A DNA stretch of 64,000 bases. Origin: an uncultured Selenomonadales bacterium. GTDB lineage: Bacteria; Bacillota; Negativicutes; Acidaminococcales; Acidaminococcaceae. Below the pieces are notes generated by a model. That model had not been told where the DNA came from. It worked only from the letters and a program-made list of their open reading frames with translations, and did no database searches. A program made the translations under genes and the position numbers. The stretch covers positions 83,264-147,263 of the forward strand of contig ONEW01000004.1 in NCBI GenBank assembly GCA_900316935.1. The letters run 5' to 3'. The number at the start of each line of letters is the position of its first letter. The stretch's first letter is position 1. This document shows, one piece after another, positions 62,751 through 64,000 of the stretch.

Positions 62751-62897
62751 AAAGTTACTGGACACCGCAGGGACCCGCGGGAAAATGCTTCCCTGGCTGC
62801 CGTGTACCCCGGCCGGCGGGACCGAGGACCACCGTCCCGGAACTCATTGCTAGGAATCCAGGGGACAGCCTGCCTTTCATCGGACAGCAAAAAGGTG

Positions 62898-63656
62898 ATG
62901 GCAGCAAACCCCGAAAATAATGACTTTTGTCTGGACGTGATTTTTATGTTTTCCATTCCCCAATACCTGGACTTTGATTACAACGACCGCACAGGGGAAA
63001 CGTGCCGTTTCCTGTTGGAAATGCTGCACCGCAAGAGCGATTTCCTGTACCTGCACGCCATCCAGGTGGCCAATTATGCCATCGCTGTGGCGGCCAAGCT
63101 GGGACTGAGCGCCAAAGAGATCAGCCTCATATGCACGGCCGCCCTGATGCACGATATCGGCCTGTTGAGCGTACCCAACAGCATCCTCAACAAATACCCC
63201 TACCTGAGCGTCCGCGAAATGGCGCAATATAAGCGCCACTGCATCGCCGGCTGCAGCATGCTGGAGAACATGGAGGAATTCAGCGGCGTCGTCGACCTGA
63301 TCAAGGACCATCACGAACGCTGGGACGGAAAGGGCTACCCGAAGCGCCTCAAGGGTGTGAACATACCGCTGGGGGCCCGGATCATCGCCGTAGCCGACTA
63401 TTACGACGGGATTGTGAATCCCTGTACCCGGAAGTGGGAAAAGAACCATGAACAGGCTGTCATGCAGCTGATGGACGGTATCGGCACGCGGTTCGACCCA
63501 GTCGTCGTCAAAGCCTTCATCGCCGCCGTCGTTCCCGGCAAAGCCATGCCCACACCCCGGACCGTGCTCGAAGCCACGGGGCGCCGTATAGCCAATGCGG
63601 CCAAGAAAATGCCCAGCGAAAGCGCGGCAAAGACGCTGGCCATCGTCGATAAGTGA
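62898..63656 (+). CDS. HD-GYP domain protein (probable cyclic di-GMP phosphodiesterase)
   Basis: A 252-residue single-domain protein. The HD-GYP set is complete: H in HAIQVANYA, HD in ALMHDIGLLS, H in RHCIAGCSML, HH in KDHHERWDGKGYP and D in AVADYYDGI. The family hydrolyses cyclic di-GMP with a bi- or trinuclear iron centre. No sensor domain is attached. The start is uncertain: ATG 62898 is used, ATG 62946 is possible; the open frame upstream to 62700 crosses the promoter and cannot be coding. A terminator follows. Confidence 0.9.
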   Translation: MAANPENNDFCLDVIFMFSIPQYLDFDYNDRTGETCRFLLEMLHRKSDFLYLHAIQVANYAIAVAAKLGLSAKEISLICTAALMHDIGLLSVPNSILNKYPYLSVREMAQYKRHCIAGCSMLENMEEFSGVVDLIKDHHERWDGKGYPKRLKGVNIPLGARIIAVADYYDGIVNPCTRKWEKNHEQAVMQLMDGIGTRFDPVVVKAFIAAVVPGKAMPTPRTVLEATGRRIANAAKKMPSESAAKTLAIVDK

Positions 63657-63670
63657 ACATTGCAACATCC

Positions 63671-63703
63671 GGCTGTCCCGCCATCCGGCGGGCAGCCTTT
63701 TTT
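63671..63703 (+). terminator. Terminator of the HD-GYP gene
   Basis: GGCTG-t-CCCGCC pairs with GGCGGGCAGCC, an 11-bp stem with one bulge, followed by six T or more. Confidence 0.93.
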
Positions 63704-64000
63704 CTGCCGTGTTGAACAGGTTCACGTTAAAACGTATTTATTTTATAAATACATTATTGAAACATAAATCAAAAAACAATATATGTTTTTCAAAAGAAGA
63801 AAAACTTTTTTAATCCGGCGATTAAATTATTCGGGGTGACTAAAAGTTTGTTCTATTTCCGAACGGCCTGTCACCGTCTTTTTTATACGGCCTGTATGGT
63901 GTGTAATGTGATAAGACATATGTTACAGAAATAAAAAGAAAAAAGAGAGAGCATTTGTTACAATAAGTTTAGCCAAAACAAAAAAGTAACAAGGAGGCTC
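63704..64000. other. AT-rich intergenic region leading to the next gene
   Basis: No gene is seen. It contains an AT palindrome GTATTTATTTTATAAATAC (about 63733-63751) and a TGT-TACAAT extended -10 near 63956-63964. The last bases read AACAAGGAGGCTC, a strong ribosome binding site for a plus-strand gene beginning just outside the window. The sequence is much more AT-rich than the rest. Confidence 0.6.

Noticed and set aside
62700..62897. N-terminal extension of the HD-GYP protein
   Set aside because: The open frame there contains the gene's own promoter and reads as Arg/Gly/Pro-rich junk, so it cannot be coding.

Overview
The window looks like a chromosomal segment of a GC-rich Firmicute of the class Negativicutes, most likely Acidaminococcaceae (Acidaminococcus/Phascolarctobacterium-like). 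This is inferred from the mix of Firmicute regulation (T-box threonyl-tRNA synthetase leader, glmS ribozyme, small alarmone synthetase, LytS/LytR, CdaA/CdaR, TTG and GTG starts) with gene content typical of anaerobic diderm Firmicutes (several TRAP and DASS carboxylate transporters, CsaB beside FtsEX). No rRNA, tRNA, CRISPR array, insertion sequence or prophage was seen.

Layout. 1-5362: a pair of short chromate-transporter-family genes (one cut by the window edge), thrS with a T-box leader, and a DUF4127 exported protein with a small membrane protein. 5413-23302: an 18-kb hexuronate/aldonate island. One minus-strand operon carries gntR, dctPQM, a zinc dehydrogenase, uxaB and uxaA (tagaturonate/altronate branch). 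A second minus-strand operon carries dctPQM, a mannose-6-phosphate-isomerase-type cupin, gntR, uxuA and uxuB (fructuronate/mannonate branch). A plus-strand kdgA-kdgK pair lies between them; both branches give 2-keto-3-deoxygluconate, which KdgK and KdgA convert to pyruvate and glyceraldehyde-3-phosphate. No uronate isomerase (uxaC) is present. 23513-30170: a small exported acidic peptide, glmS with its ribozyme, glmM, and a relQ-response regulator-histidine kinase operon with distinct codon usage.

30480-38343: a LytS/LytR two-component system convergent with a DASS transporter whose promoter carries LytTR-type direct repeats, then a cdaA-cdaR-FAD oxidoreductase operon. 38375-43174: arginine biosynthesis, argB-argF and argG-argH. 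43370-46889: a monofunctional peptidoglycan glycosyltransferase, a stand-alone AICAR transformylase and a PflX-type radical SAM protein. 46907-58094: a co-directional cell-envelope and secretion block, secA-prfB (with frameshift)-DUF5693-csaB-ftsE-ftsX-M23 peptidase-ctpA. 58252-62326: hpf and a polar amino-acid ABC transporter with two tandem binding proteins. 62392-62643: a promoter plus a roughly 217-nt highly structured RNA of no family I can name with certainty, the most interesting element of the window. 62722-64000: an HD-GYP phosphodiesterase and an AT-rich tail ending in a ribosome binding site for the next gene.

Recurring theme: all three binding-protein-dependent transporter operons have a strong stem-loop directly after a binding-protein gene and before the membrane components, which suggests post-transcriptional stoichiometry control.
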